Origin: an uncultured Aquitalea sp. | GTDB lineage: Bacteria; Pseudomonadota; Gammaproteobacteria; Burkholderiales; Chromobacteriaceae | Reading direction: 5' to 3' | NCBI RefSeq assembly: GCF_945957525.1 | Contig: NZ_CAMFLA010000012.1 | Coordinates: forward strand, 62,001-126,000 | DNA length: 64,000 nucleotides | Shown: positions 1-7,436 of the stretch, one piece after another | Layout: the number at the start of each line of letters is the position of its first letter | Numbering within the stretch: position 1 is the first letter of the stretch | Position numbers and translations under genes: made by a program | The notes under the pieces: model-generated | What the model saw: only the letters and a program-made list of their open reading frames with translations | The model's database searches: none | What the model was told of the DNA's origin: nothing

Positions 1-398
1 TGACGCTGCCCTTGATTGCCTCGGCCACAGCCACCTTCCTGTTTCGCCAGTTCTTTCTCACCCTGCCGCCGGAGTTGGCCGAAGCGGCGCGGGTGGACGG
101 CGCGGGGCCCTTGCGCTTCATGCTGGATATCGTGCTGCCGCTCTCGCGCACCAATATCGCCGCGCTGTTCGTCATTACCTTCATCTATGGCTGGAACCAG
201 TATCTGTGGCCGCTGCTGGTGACGCACGATCCGGCCATGTCTACGGCGGTGATCGCCATCAAGGGCATGCTGGGTGAGGGCGCGGTGCAATGGCATCTGG
301 TGATGGCCACCGCCTTGCTGACCCTGATGCCGCCGCTGGCGGTGGTGATGCTGATGCAACGCTGGTTCGTCAAAGGGCTGGTGGACAATGAAAAATAA
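1..398 (+). CDS. ugpE: sn-glycerol-3-phosphate ABC transporter permease UgpE, C-terminal part
   Basis: This is the 3' end of an inner-membrane permease of the binding-protein-dependent transport family; the start lies left of the window and the reading frame enters at base 3. The visible part has the cytoplasmic EAA loop (EAARVDGAG, with the following block ending in VLPLS), which docks on the ATPase, then hydrophobic spans and the ending [10 protein letters not shown]. The run [16 protein letters not shown] is what I recall of UgpE rather than of maltose-type permeases. It is followed 12 bases later by ugpC, so it belongs to the ugp operon for uptake of glycerol-3-phosphate and glycerophosphodiesters. 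Family assignment is firm; the substrate is inferred from the neighbours ugpC and ugpQ. Confidence 0.9.
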   Translation, partial: TLPLIASATATFLFRQFFLTLPPELAEAARVDGAGPLRFMLDIVLPLSRTNIAALFVITFIYGWNQYLWPLLVTHDPAMSTAVIAIKGMLGEGAVQWHLVMATALLTLMPPLAVVMLMQRWFVKGLVDNEK

Positions 399-410
399 GG
401 ATGTGGAATC

Positions 411-1493
411 ATGGCGACACTGAGCCTGAAACAACTGGCCAAGCGCTACCCCGGCGCGGAGCGCGACGTGCTGACCGGCATTGATGTGGATATCGCAGAT
501 GGCGAGTTCGTCGTGATCGTCGGCCCTTCCGGCTGCGGCAAATCCACCCTGCTGCGCATGGTGGCCGGGTTGGAAAGCACCGAACGGGGAGAGATCCTGC
601 TGGATGGCCGTTGCGTCAATGCGCTGGAGCCCAAGGACCGCGACATGGCCATGGTGTTCCAGAATTACGCGCTCTATCCACACATGAGCGTGGCGGAGAA
701 TATGGCTTACGCGCTCAAGATACGCGGCTTGCACAAGGCCGCCATCGCCGAGCGCATTGGCCGTGCCGCCGCCATTCTGGAGCTGGACGCGCTTTTGCAG
801 CGCAAGCCGCGCGAGCTGTCCGGCGGCCAGCGCCAACGCGTGGCGATGGGGCGCGCCATTGTGCGCGAGCCGGCCCTGTTCTTGTTTGACGAGCCATTGT
901 CCAATCTGGACGCGCGTCTGCGCGGACAGATGCGGCTGGAAATCCAGCGCCTGCATCGTCGCCTCGCCACCACCAGCCTCTACGTGACGCACGATCAGGT
1001 GGAGGCCATGACGCTGGCTGATCGCGTCATCGTCATGAATCAGGGGCGGGTAGAGCAGGTGGGCGCGCCGGACGACATTTACGAGCGGCCTGCCTCGCTG
1101 TTTGTGGCCGGCTTCATGGGCGCGCCGGGCATGAACCTGCTGGAGGCCACGGTGGATGCCGATGGCCGGCGCGTGCTGCTGGGCGACGGGGCGGCGCTGC
1201 GCTTGGCCGAAACGCGGACTGATCTGGCCGGCAAGCCTCTGTCCGCCGGCGTTCGCCCGGAACATCTGGAGGCCGTTGGCGAGGAGGAAGCGGATGTCGT
1301 GATGCATGTGGAAAGCGTCGAATTGCTGGGAGCGGACAATTACGTCTATGGTATGTTGTCCGGCCAGGCGGTCGCCGCGCGCGTACCGCATGGGCTGAGA
1401 CCGATAGCCGGCAGCCGGCTGCCGCTGCGGCTCAAGCCGTCATCCCTGCACCTGTTCGACAAAACCACGCAAAGGAGAGTGAGCGATGTCTGA
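411..1493 (+). CDS. ugpC: sn-glycerol-3-phosphate import ATP-binding protein UgpC
   Basis: ABC-transporter ATPase of 360 residues, the usual MalK/UgpC length. Visible motifs are Walker [10 protein letters not shown] (38-46), the signature LSGGQ (about 136-140), Walker B ALFLFDE (155-161) and the switch histidine in [10 protein letters not shown] (about 194). The last ~120 residues form the TOBE-type regulatory domain typical of sugar and glycerol-phosphate importers. It hydrolyses ATP on the cytoplasmic face to power the UgpAE permease. It starts 12 bases after ugpE, and its end overlaps the start of ugpQ by 8 bases, indicating translational coupling. MalK-type ATPases are very alike, so the substrate call rests on the neighbours. 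Confidence 0.92.
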   Translation: MATLSLKQLAKRYPGAERDVLTGIDVDIADGEFVVIVGPSGCGKSTLLRMVAGLESTERGEILLDGRCVNALEPKDRDMAMVFQNYALYPHMSVAENMAYALKIRGLHKAAIAERIGRAAAILELDALLQRKPRELSGGQRQRVAMGRAIVREPALFLFDEPLSNLDARLRGQMRLEIQRLHRRLATTSLYVTHDQVEAMTLADRVIVMNQGRVEQVGAPDDIYERPASLFVAGFMGAPGMNLLEATVDADGRRVLLGDGAALRLAETRTDLAGKPLSAGVRPEHLEAVGEEEADVVMHVESVELLGADNYVYGMLSGQAVAARVPHGLRPIAGSRLPLRLKPSSLHLFDKTTQRRVSDV

Positions 1494-2235
1494 TCGCACT
1501 TGGCCCTATGCCGCGCTGGTGGCCCATCGCGGCGGCGGCGTCATGGCCCCGGAAAATACCCTGGCCGGCTTTCGCGAGGGTGTCCGTTACGGCTATCGCG
1601 CGGCGGAATGCGATGTGAAGCTGTCGGCGGACAATGTCTGTTTTTTGCTGCACGACGACACGCTGGACCGCACCTCCGACGCCAGAGGCCCTGCCGCCGG
1701 CAAAACCATGGCCGAGCTGGCCTGCGTTGACGCAGGCGGCTGGCGCGGCGCGGCCTTCGCGGGCGAAGCGCTGCCCACGCTGCATCAGGTGGCTGCTTGG
1801 TGTCGCGCGCAAGACATGCTGCTCAATATCGAAATCAAACCCTGCCCGGGGCGTGACGAGGAAACCGGCCGGCGGGTGGCGCATGAAGCCGCCCGGCTGT
1901 GGCAAGGCGCGACCATTGCCCCCTTGTTGTCCTCTTTCAGCGACAGCGCACTGCGCGCCGCGCAGGCGGCGGAGCCGCAACTGCCGCGTGCCTTTCTGGT
2001 GGAAACCATTCCTGCCGACTGGCAGCGCTTGCTGCGGGAAATGGATTGTATTGCCTTGCATTGCGACCACGAGACCCTGACCCGGGAGCTGGCCGCCGAC
2101 ATCAAGGCGGCGGGCTACCAGCTGCTGTGCTACACGGTAAACAGCGTGGAGCGCGCGCGCGAATTGCGGTCCTGGGGCGTGGACAGTGTGTGTACCGACC
2201 GGCTGGATCTGCTGCAGCCGGGCAAGCTGGATTGA
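1486..2235 (+). CDS. ugpQ: glycerophosphodiester phosphodiesterase UgpQ (cytoplasmic)
   Basis: A 249-residue TIM-barrel glycerophosphodiester phosphodiesterase that hydrolyses glycerophosphodiesters to glycerol-3-phosphate and an alcohol. The N-terminal motif VAHRGGG..APENT (12-25) supplies the catalytic His-Arg and the first metal-binding Glu; [10 protein letters not shown] and HDDTLDRT follow as in the family. There is no signal peptide, so it is the cytoplasmic UgpQ type and not the periplasmic GlpQ type. It overlaps ugpC by 8 bases and ends the operon, followed by a strong terminator. The pairing suggests that imported phospholipid head-group diesters are cleaved inside the cell; some of these release choline, which links loosely to the choline pathway downstream in this window. 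Confidence 0.93.
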   Translation: MSDRTWPYAALVAHRGGGVMAPENTLAGFREGVRYGYRAAECDVKLSADNVCFLLHDDTLDRTSDARGPAAGKTMAELACVDAGGWRGAAFAGEALPTLHQVAAWCRAQDMLLNIEIKPCPGRDEETGRRVAHEAARLWQGATIAPLLSSFSDSALRAAQAAEPQLPRAFLVETIPADWQRLLREMDCIALHCDHETLTRELAADIKAAGYQLLCYTVNSVERARELRSWGVDSVCTDRLDLLQPGKLD

Positions 2236-2264
2236 TCCATGACTCCTGTCGTCAGTAGAAAACG

Positions 2265-2292
2265 AAAAAAGCCGGCATCAGCCGGCTTTTTT
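2265..2292. terminator. bidirectional intrinsic terminator between ugpQ and marR
   Basis: Perfect hairpin: six A, GCCGGC, loop ATCA, GCCGGC, six T. It can terminate both ugpQ from the left and the convergent marR gene from the right. Confidence 0.93.
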
Positions 2293-2309
2293 CATGCAAT
2301 GCAAACGGC

Positions 2310-2765
2310 TCAGGCTTCCGGATGCCGGGCGGCCATGATGGCCCAGCAGTCCGCCATGAGCTGCAACTGCTCCTCGCTGTAGAGATCAAGGAAAGCGGCT
2401 CTGACAAAGGCCACGTGCTGATCCAAAATCTTCTCGAACCGGGCTTTTCCTTCCGGCGTCAACATTGCATAGGCACCGCGTCTGTCCTCCTCCGCCACAT
2501 TCTTGGTGGTGAAACCAGCCTTCTCCAGTCTGTCCACTGCACGGCTAACGCCGCTGCGGGTAAGGATGCTTTGCTCCGCGAGATCCTGAATGCGCAGTTT
2601 GCCGCCCGGCGCGTAATTTAGTCGCAGCAAAATTTCGTATTCGACATGGGTGATGCCGAATTCGCTCTGCAACTGGGCTTCCAGCAGTTTATTGAGGGTG
2701 GTGTGGGTTTTGAGCAGGCCGCCCCAGGCTGCTCTTTCCAGTGGAGTGAATCGCTGTTGCGTCAT
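2310..2765 (-). CDS. MarR-family transcriptional repressor
   Basis: A winged-helix MarR regulator of 151 residues. The HTH/wing region reads LRIQDLAEQSILTRSGVSRAVDRL followed by DRRGAYAMLT, as in the family. The start chosen (MTQQRF) has an AGGA ribosome site about 8 bases upstream; a longer frame to 2825 would run through the operator region and is less likely. It is divergent from a small exported protein gene. The promoter facing that gene has a 16-bp palindrome in its spacer, and a second palindrome lies between the two genes, so this protein probably represses the divergent pair and possibly itself. The ligand is unknown. An N-terminal dimerisation helix rich in hydrophobics is present. 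Confidence 0.88.
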   Translation of the reverse strand: MTQQRFTPLERAAWGGLLKTHTTLNKLLEAQLQSEFGITHVEYEILLRLNYAPGGKLRIQDLAEQSILTRSGVSRAVDRLEKAGFTTKNVAEEDRRGAYAMLTPEGKARFEKILDQHVAFVRAAFLDLYSEEQLQLMADCWAIMAARHPEA

Positions 2766-2780
2766 TCTTGTATCCTGTTC

Positions 2781-2809
2781 TTGACAGTGCGTGCGCACGC
2801 ACATATTAT
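2781..2809 (+). promoter_or_regulatory. sigma-70 promoter with an operator palindrome filling the spacer
   Basis: A perfect -35 TTGACA (2781-2786), exactly 17 bases, then TATTAT (2804-2809, 5 of 6 to consensus). It points to the exported-protein gene at 2878. The spacer is almost entirely the 16-bp perfect palindrome GTGCGTGCGCACGCAC (2787-2802), so a dimeric repressor bound there would block RNA polymerase. Confidence 0.85.
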
Positions 2810-2814
2810 TCAAA

Positions 2815-2828
2815 TGCTTGCGCAAGCA
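2815..2828. promoter_or_regulatory. second operator-like palindrome near the transcription start
   Basis: Perfect 14-bp palindrome TGCTTGCGCAAGCA, centred 27 bp downstream of the spacer palindrome and sharing the TGCGCA core. Its position just after the -10 box fits a second MarR site in the initially transcribed region. Confidence 0.7.
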
Positions 2829-2877
2829 CCTACCTTATCAATTGTCGCTTTTGATAGCAACTACCAAGGAAACTGTA

Positions 2878-3279
2878 ATGAAAAAACTCGCCTTTTTTGC
2901 AAGTGTGATTCTGTCTGCTGCATTTCTGTCCAATGCTGCTTCCGCGGCGGATCACAGCGTCAAAGCCGCTGCTGCATCCCGTGCCATGAGTGACGTTACT
3001 ATGGAAGTGGTGGTGTCCAAGCCCAAGCCAGGCGTCGAGCTGAAGGATCTGCTGGCAGCCGACAAGGCAATGGAGCAGCAGTTTGTCAAAAAGCAGCATG
3101 GCTTCCTTGGCCGCAAGGTGGCCGTAGCCAAGGATGGCTCCGTGTTTGTTGTGGTGCAGTGGCGCACCATGAAGGATGCTGACGACGCGGCCGCTAAGTT
3201 CATGACTGACCCCAGCGCCAAGGCGCGCGGTGCGATTTCCGACGTTTCGTTGTTCGAGCATTATGTAGTGACTCACTGA
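2878..3279 (+). CDS. exported monooxygenase-like (ABM/dimeric alpha-beta barrel) protein
   Basis: A small protein of 133 residues with a clear signal peptide (MKKLAFFASVILSAAFLSNA, cleavage near ASA-AD), so periplasmic or secreted. The mature part (TMEVVVSKPKPGVELKDLL, then VAVAKDGSVFVVVQWRT and DVSLFEHYVV) has the strand-helix-strand pattern of antibiotic-biosynthesis-monooxygenase-like ferredoxin folds. That fold call is by pattern and not certain. The start is set by AAGGA 7 bases upstream of the ATG and by the signal peptide; an earlier in-frame start at 2791 would lie inside the promoter. It is the first gene after the MarR-controlled promoter and forms an operon with the NTF2-like gene. 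The substrate is unknown; detoxification of a small reactive or aromatic compound is only a guess. Confidence 0.75.
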   Translation: MKKLAFFASVILSAAFLSNAASAADHSVKAAAASRAMSDVTMEVVVSKPKPGVELKDLLAADKAMEQQFVKKQHGFLGRKVAVAKDGSVFVVVQWRTMKDADDAAAKFMTDPSAKARGAISDVSLFEHYVVTH

Positions 3280-3302
3280 GTCGCAAATTATAGGCAGGCG
3301 AT

Positions 3303-3725
3303 ATGGCAAATATGCACTCAAGTCCACGTGAAATTCTGCAGCGATTCTATCTCCAGGCGCTGACCGTCAACGCAGACACCACTCCGCAAGCGGTGCTGGA
3401 GGAGGTGTTAGCGGATGACTTTCAGTCGATCAATTCGCAAGAAACCAAAGACAAGGCCACGCTGATCAGGCAGATAGCGGCTATTTGGGCCGTTGTGCCA
3501 GATCTGAAGTTCGAGCCGCAGGACAAGCTGATGGATGGCTCCAAAGTGGTTATCCGTTCGGTCGCCAGTGGCACGCCCAAGGGCAATTTCATGGGTATGG
3601 TCTGTGATGGCGGCAAAAGCTTCCGCATCGACACGATTGATATTCATGAGCTGGCCGATGGCAGGATCTGGCGCGTTCACCATGTAGAAGACTGGGCGTC
3701 GGCGCTGAGGCAGTTGAAAGAGTGA
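3303..3725 (+). CDS. NTF2-like/SnoaL-type protein
   Basis: A 140-residue cytoplasmic protein with the look of the SnoaL/NTF2-like cone fold: an N-terminal helix (ILQRFYLQALTVNAD), a VLADDF segment, a long helix, then the strand block DGSKVVIRSVASGTPKG..FMGM, ending in the HELADGRIWRVHHVEDW motif common to ester cyclase-like members. No catalytic residue can be assigned with confidence. It lies 23 bases after the exported ABM-like gene under the same MarR-regulated promoter, and a terminator follows. The pairing of an ABM-like and a SnoaL-like protein under MarR suggests a response to a small organic compound. Confidence 0.75.
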   Translation: MANMHSSPREILQRFYLQALTVNADTTPQAVLEEVLADDFQSINSQETKDKATLIRQIAAIWAVVPDLKFEPQDKLMDGSKVVIRSVASGTPKGNFMGMVCDGGKSFRIDTIDIHELADGRIWRVHHVEDWASALRQLKE

Positions 3726-3776
3726 TGAGGGCCGGACATCGCGGCGCGAGTCTGACTGCTCACTGCCAGGATGTGG

Positions 3777-3804
3777 AAAACGCCGGGGAAGCCCCGGCTT
3801 TTTT
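3777..3804 (+). terminator. intrinsic terminator after the NTF2-like gene
   Basis: GCCGGGG, loop AAG, CCCCGGC, then six T (3799-3804), preceded by an A run. Confidence 0.88.
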
Positions 3805-3836
3805 CATGCTTCGCCTGCCTCGCGTACAACGGCCAT

Positions 3837-3848
3837 GGTTGGCCGAAG
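3837..3848 (+). repeat. intergenic copy of the GGTTGGCCGAAG word
   Basis: Exact 12-mer between convergent genes, one of twelve copies in the window (see findings). Confidence 0.8.
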
Positions 3849-3860
3849 GCGCGGGTCTCT

Positions 3861-3967
3861 GGCGGTTTACAACCCCTTGATGCTGCGTTGCGGCGCTTCG
3901 CCGCGCTTTGGGTACAGCCTGCGTCGGCGCGCCTTGCCCCAAGCGTAAAACTGATTTTGTTAGCCGC
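3861..3967 (+). repeat. dispersed intergenic element, copy A (MITE/REP-like)
   Basis: A 107-bp element sharing with three other intergenic sites the core GCTGCGTTGCG...GCCTGCGTCGGCGCGCCTTG and imperfect inverted ends (left GGCGGTTTACAACCCC, right TGATTTTGTTAGCCGC). It sits in the tail-to-tail gap between the NTF2-like gene and the small membrane protein gene. Confidence 0.75.
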
Positions 3968-4010
3968 GCTTATTGCGCAGGCGCTTATTGCGCAGGCGCT
4001 TGTTGCGCCT
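3966..4010. repeat. 15-bp tandem repeat, three units
   Basis: GCGCTTATTGCGCAG at 3966-3980 and 3981-3995, then a degenerate third unit to 4010. Read on the minus strand the units encode APAQ plus a TAA stop, so the stop of the small membrane protein gene is repeated 15 bases further on. The repeat begins at the right end of intergenic element A. Confidence 0.8.
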
Positions 4011-4299
4011 GCAGCTGGCGCTGGGTATCAATCACTTTCTGGATGGTGATGCCGCTGGCCAGGGTGAAGAACTTGTCCCAGCTGTCGTGCTTGTCGTGCG
4101 TGTACAGCTTGATGTCCTGGCGTTCTTCCGGGGTCAGCAACACCAGGGATGCCATTTTCCAATTTTGCGAGGTGTTCATTTTGGCGATATCCATGGCCAG
4201 CAAGGTGTGGCGGGCGCGAGCTCCGCTCCAGACGCCAATGGCCAGCAGGGCCAGGATGATAATCAGCGGCTTGCGCCAGCGGGATTGGGTATTGCTCAT
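3985..4299 (-). CDS. small membrane-anchored protein of unknown function
   Basis: A 104-residue protein with one N-terminal membrane helix (PLIIILALLAIGVWSGA, about 11-27) after a short basic cytoplasmic start, and a periplasmic tail containing LTPEERQDIKLYTHDKHDSWDKFFTLASGITIQKVIDTQRQL. I do not recognise the family. The C-terminus (QAQQAPAQ) is encoded by 15-bp tandem units, one of which also carries the stop codon. It lies beside another small exported protein gene on the same strand. Confidence 0.65.
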   Translation of the reverse strand: MSNTQSRWRKPLIIILALLAIGVWSGARARHTLLAMDIAKMNTSQNWKMASLVLLTPEERQDIKLYTHDKHDSWDKFFTLASGITIQKVIDTQRQLQAQQAPAQ

Positions 4300-4370
4300 G
4301 ATTGCCCTCGTTGTCTGTTTTCTTGATTTTCCGGTCGCATGGATTGCGGCCGGGTGGTTGCCGACGCTGC

Positions 4371-4598
4371 TCAGCAGCCCTTGTCGTCAAGATGCTTGTT
4401 CTTGGCGCGGCGCGCAAGGCCGATGGCGATGGGACTTTTATCCAGCGCCCGGCCAGCGGCCTGGTTTTGCAGGACGCGCTTGCCGCGTTGCGGTTCTTCG
4501 GTTTTCTTGCAGTCCACCGGCGCGCTGGCGGTATTGGCCAGTGTTGTTTGGCTTGGTAAAAGTAGGCAGGCAAGCAGACAAGCGACAGCGGCGCGCAT
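4371..4598 (-). CDS. small exported protein of unknown function
   Basis: A 75-residue protein with a signal peptide (MRAAVACLLACLLLPSQTTL, cleavage near ANTASA) and a short basic, polar mature part with two cysteines (DCKKTEEP near the start, KGC at the end). The start is chosen because AGGAT lies just upstream of this ATG; a start five codons earlier (MPRIL) is possible. I do not recognise the family. It is followed on the same strand by the small membrane protein gene, about 70 bases away, and the two may be cotranscribed. Confidence 0.6.
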   Translation of the reverse strand: MRAAVACLLACLLLPSQTTLANTASAPVDCKKTEEPQRGKRVLQNQAAGRALDKSPIAIGLARRAKNKHLDDKGC

Positions 4599-4874
4599 GA
4601 GTATCCTCGGCATCGTTTTGGTGGATTTGCATGACAGTGAATCATGCGGTCGCACATGATTCCATTGTCAGGCAATTATCTCAAGTGCCTATTTATTAAA
4701 ATATGTCAAGCGATCGGCGAATAATACTGAATAGGACGAACTGGCGGGTTGGGCGAAAGAAACGGTTTGGCAATGTTGGCGGTGAATAAGGCGAAGGCGG
4801 GGTGTGCCGATGAGAGGCAAACTGTCTGAACGGGCGATGGCTGCGGGAGGCGGCTGTCGCCCGGCCTGGCGGGT

Positions 4875-5456
4875 TTAATTGGCGATATAGAACACGCCCA
4901 GGCCAAGGGCTGCTCCGGCGGGCAAGTCGATAAGGTAGTGCTGCTTGGTAAACGCGCAGCTTAGCGCGATCAGGATGGGAAACAGCAGGCCCCACAAACC
5001 GACATAAGGCATGGCGTACATGGCGGTCAGCATGGCGACGGAGGTATGCATGCTGGGGAAGCAATTGGAGGACTTATCGTATTTCTGTACAAAGCGCAGG
5101 AATCTTACGGAAAGGCCATCCCGTTTCCCGTGATCGCGCCAGTGGGTGGGCGTTTCCACCGGAAGGAGCACAAAGAACACCATTTGCAATAGCAACAGCA
5201 GAATGAACGAGGCCGCCATGTAAGTGAATTCCCGGCTGTCGGAGACCAGCAGGTTCAGATAAATGATCGCTGGATAGTATAGAAAGCTGTAGATCCAGAC
5301 CCACCATGGCTGAAAAGGAATCGCTTCATCGATGGGGGAGTGGTAGCGGCGGGTTTTCACCCATGTGCGGCGCTGGCACCAGAAATAGAACTGATAACAA
5401 CCCACAATCAAAATAATGGACAGCAAAATATTGATGCAGTAATCGGTAAAAGTCAT
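4875..5456 (-). CDS. PAP2-family membrane phosphatase
   Basis: A 193-residue multi-pass membrane protein with about five hydrophobic spans. It carries the PAP2 acid-phosphatase motifs as SSNCFPSMHTS (PSMH at 134-137) and, after one span, FTKQHYLIDLPAG (catalytic His at about 173); the first KX6RP motif is replaced by a looser KRDGL..RFLRF region. Such proteins dephosphorylate lipid phosphates (phosphatidate, undecaprenyl diphosphate) or transfer inositol-phosphate groups at the membrane; which one cannot be told here. GC is lower than in its neighbours. It is transcribed alone, divergent from the small membrane protein gene at 5596. Confidence 0.85.
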   Translation of the reverse strand: MTFTDYCINILLSIILIVGCYQFYFWCQRRTWVKTRRYHSPIDEAIPFQPWWVWIYSFLYYPAIIYLNLLVSDSREFTYMAASFILLLLLQMVFFVLLPVETPTHWRDHGKRDGLSVRFLRFVQKYDKSSNCFPSMHTSVAMLTAMYAMPYVGLWGLLFPILIALSCAFTKQHYLIDLPAGAALGLGVFYIAN

Positions 5457-5595
5457 CTTGGCAAAGTATCGAAAATGAATAATTCAGTGAGGCGGCATTG
5501 TTGAAAGAATCCTCGGGGCGGTCAACAGAGCATGGTAATCCGGACAGTGCTGGTGCGGCAGCTGATGGGGTGTTCACGGCGGGAGGAGGCGGGTC

Positions 5596-5934
5596 ATGAG
5601 GCGTCTGGTTGACGGGTGGCGGGCCCGGTCGCCCCGCATGGCCGGCACGGCGCTGGCGCTGTCGGTGCTGGCAACGGCGGGGGCCTTGGTTTGTTTGCTG
5701 ATGCAGATGGGCGACCCGCATCCGCGGTGCTTTGAAAGCGCTGCGGCCTGTCCGTCATTGTGGGCGCAGCGGCGCTTGGCCGCGGCCGGCTTTCAGCTCA
5801 GCGTGCTGGTGTATTTTGCGGCCCTGGTATTGGCCTTGCGTTGTTGGCGGCTGGCTCGCGTCCGCAGCGCCCTGGCAGCGGCTTTCCCTTTTATGGCAGT
5901 GCTTGCCTTGTTCTTGTTGACGCTGTGGCTCTAA
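5596..5934 (+). CDS. small integral membrane protein of unknown function
   Basis: A 112-residue protein with three predicted membrane helices (about 15-37, 64-82 and 93-111) and a Cys pair in the first loop (CFESAAACPSLW) that could form a periplasmic disulphide. I do not recognise the family. It is a single gene divergent from the PAP2 phosphatase gene. Start and coding status are plausible from the hydrophobic pattern and composition but are not confirmed by a known homologue. Confidence 0.5.
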   Translation: MRRLVDGWRARSPRMAGTALALSVLATAGALVCLLMQMGDPHPRCFESAAACPSLWAQRRLAAAGFQLSVLVYFAALVLALRCWRLARVRSALAAAFPFMAVLALFLLTLWL

Positions 5935-5949
5935 CTTGCTGCGGCCAGT

Positions 5950-5977
5950 AAAAAAAGACGGCGCCCGAAAGCGCCGT
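5950..5977 (-). terminator. intrinsic terminator after the aldehyde dehydrogenase gene
   Basis: Stem ACGGCGC/GCGCCGT (5958-5964 with 5971-5977), loop of six, with an A run at 5950-5956 that becomes the U-tract on the minus strand. Confidence 0.82.
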
Positions 5978-6000
5978 TGAGGGGAGTTGGCCAGAGGAAA

Positions 6001-7434
6001 TCAGGCCGCCAAATACGCTGTTTTCACCGTGGTGTAGAACTCGCGCGCATAGCGTCCTTGCTCGCGCGGCCCGAAACTGGAGCCTTTGCGGCCGCCAAAG
6101 GGCACGTGATAGTCCACACCGGCGGTAGGCAGGTTCACCATCACCATGCCGGCTTCGGCATGGCGGCGGAAGTGGCTGGCCAGCGATAGCGAACGGGTGC
6201 AGATGCCGGCGGCGAGGCCGAACTCGGTGTCATTGGCCAGCGCCAGCGCATGCGGGTAGTCGTCCGCGCGCTGTATTACCGCTACCGGGCCGAAGATTTC
6301 CTCGCGCACGATGCGGTGTGTCGATAAGCCTTCGGCAAACAAGGCGGGTTGCAAGTAGTAGCCGCGATATCGGGTTTCAACCACTTGGCCGCCGGCCACC
6401 AGCACGGCGCCTTCCTGCTGTCCGATGGCGATGTAGTCCAGGTTCTTGCGCAACTGCTCTTCGCTGGCCAGCGGGCCGATCTGCGTGTCCGGGCTGGTGG
6501 CGTGTCCCACGCGCAGGCTGGCGCAGCGGGCTGCCAGCGCCTCGACGAAATGGTCGTGGACGCCGGCGCAGACCACCAGCCGGCTGCTGGCCGTACAGCG
6601 CTGGCCCGTAGAGTAGAAGGCGCCGTTGACGGCGCATTCCACCGCTTGCGCGAGATCAGCGTCGTCGGCTACCACCAGCGGGTTCTTGCCGCCCATTTCC
6701 AGTTGCACGCGGATACCGCGCACCGCGCACTCCCGCGCCAGTTGGCGGCCGGTAGGGACGGAACCGGTAAAACTGAGGGCGTCTATGCCGGCGTCCAGCA
6801 TGGCCGGGCCCAGCACGCGGCCCGGTCCGGTCACCAGATTGAACACGCCGTCCGGCAATCCGGCGCGCTTGAGAATATCGGCCAGTGCCCAGGCCGAGCC
6901 GGGCACCAGCTCGGCCGGCTTCAGCACCACCGTATTGCCAAAGGCCAGCGCCGGCGCGCTTTTCCAGGCGGGAATGGCGATGGGGAAGTTCCAGGGCGTG
7001 ATCAGACCCACCACGCCCACCGGCTCCCGCTCCACCAGCACCTCTACGCCGGGCCGCACCGAGGCCAGCACATCGCCCTCCTGCCGCAAGGCTTCGCCAG
7101 CAAAGAACTTGAAGATCTGGCCGGCCCGGCTCACTTCCGCCACCGCTTCCGGCAGGGTCTTGCCTTCCTCGCGGGCCAGCAGCAGGCCCAGTTCGCTGCG
7201 CCGCGCCAGTATCTCGCTGCCGGCGGCGTCCAGCACATCTGATCGCTGTTGCGGCGTACTGGCCCGCCAGCGGGGCAGCGCCGCGCGGGCGGCGGCCACC
7301 GCCTCGCGCATGTCTTCCTCGCCGGCTTCGGCGTACTCGCCCACCAGATCGCCCAGATCGGACGGATTTCGGTTGGGGCACAGCCGCAATCCGTCACGCC
7401 ATTGACCACCAATCAGCAAGGGATAGCGCTGCAT
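6001..7434 (-). CDS. 2-oxoglutarate semialdehyde dehydrogenase (hydroxyproline pathway)
   Basis: An NAD(P)-dependent aldehyde dehydrogenase of 477 residues, the standard family length. Catalytic residues are the Glu in QLEMGGKNP (about 246) and the nucleophilic Cys in FYSTGQRCTASS (about 280); the Asn in TPWNFP (about 149) completes the oxyanion site. In context it is the last step of trans-4-hydroxyproline breakdown, oxidising 2-oxoglutarate semialdehyde to 2-oxoglutarate. It starts two bases after the stop of the deaminase gene, so both are one operon. A longer frame upstream is open but would run into the deaminase gene. ALDH family is certain; substrate is from context. Confidence 0.9.
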   Translation of the reverse strand: MQRYPLLIGGQWRDGLRLCPNRNPSDLGDLVGEYAEAGEEDMREAVAAARAALPRWRASTPQQRSDVLDAAGSEILARRSELGLLLAREEGKTLPEAVAEVSRAGQIFKFFAGEALRQEGDVLASVRPGVEVLVEREPVGVVGLITPWNFPIAIPAWKSAPALAFGNTVVLKPAELVPGSAWALADILKRAGLPDGVFNLVTGPGRVLGPAMLDAGIDALSFTGSVPTGRQLARECAVRGIRVQLEMGGKNPLVVADDADLAQAVECAVNGAFYSTGQRCTASSRLVVCAGVHDHFVEALAARCASLRVGHATSPDTQIGPLASEEQLRKNLDYIAIGQQEGAVLVAGGQVVETRYRGYYLQPALFAEGLSTHRIVREEIFGPVAVIQRADDYPHALALANDTEFGLAAGICTRSLSLASHFRRHAEAGMVMVNLPTAGVDYHVPFGGRKGSSFGPREQGRYAREFYTTVKTAYLAA

Positions 7435-7436
7435 GC

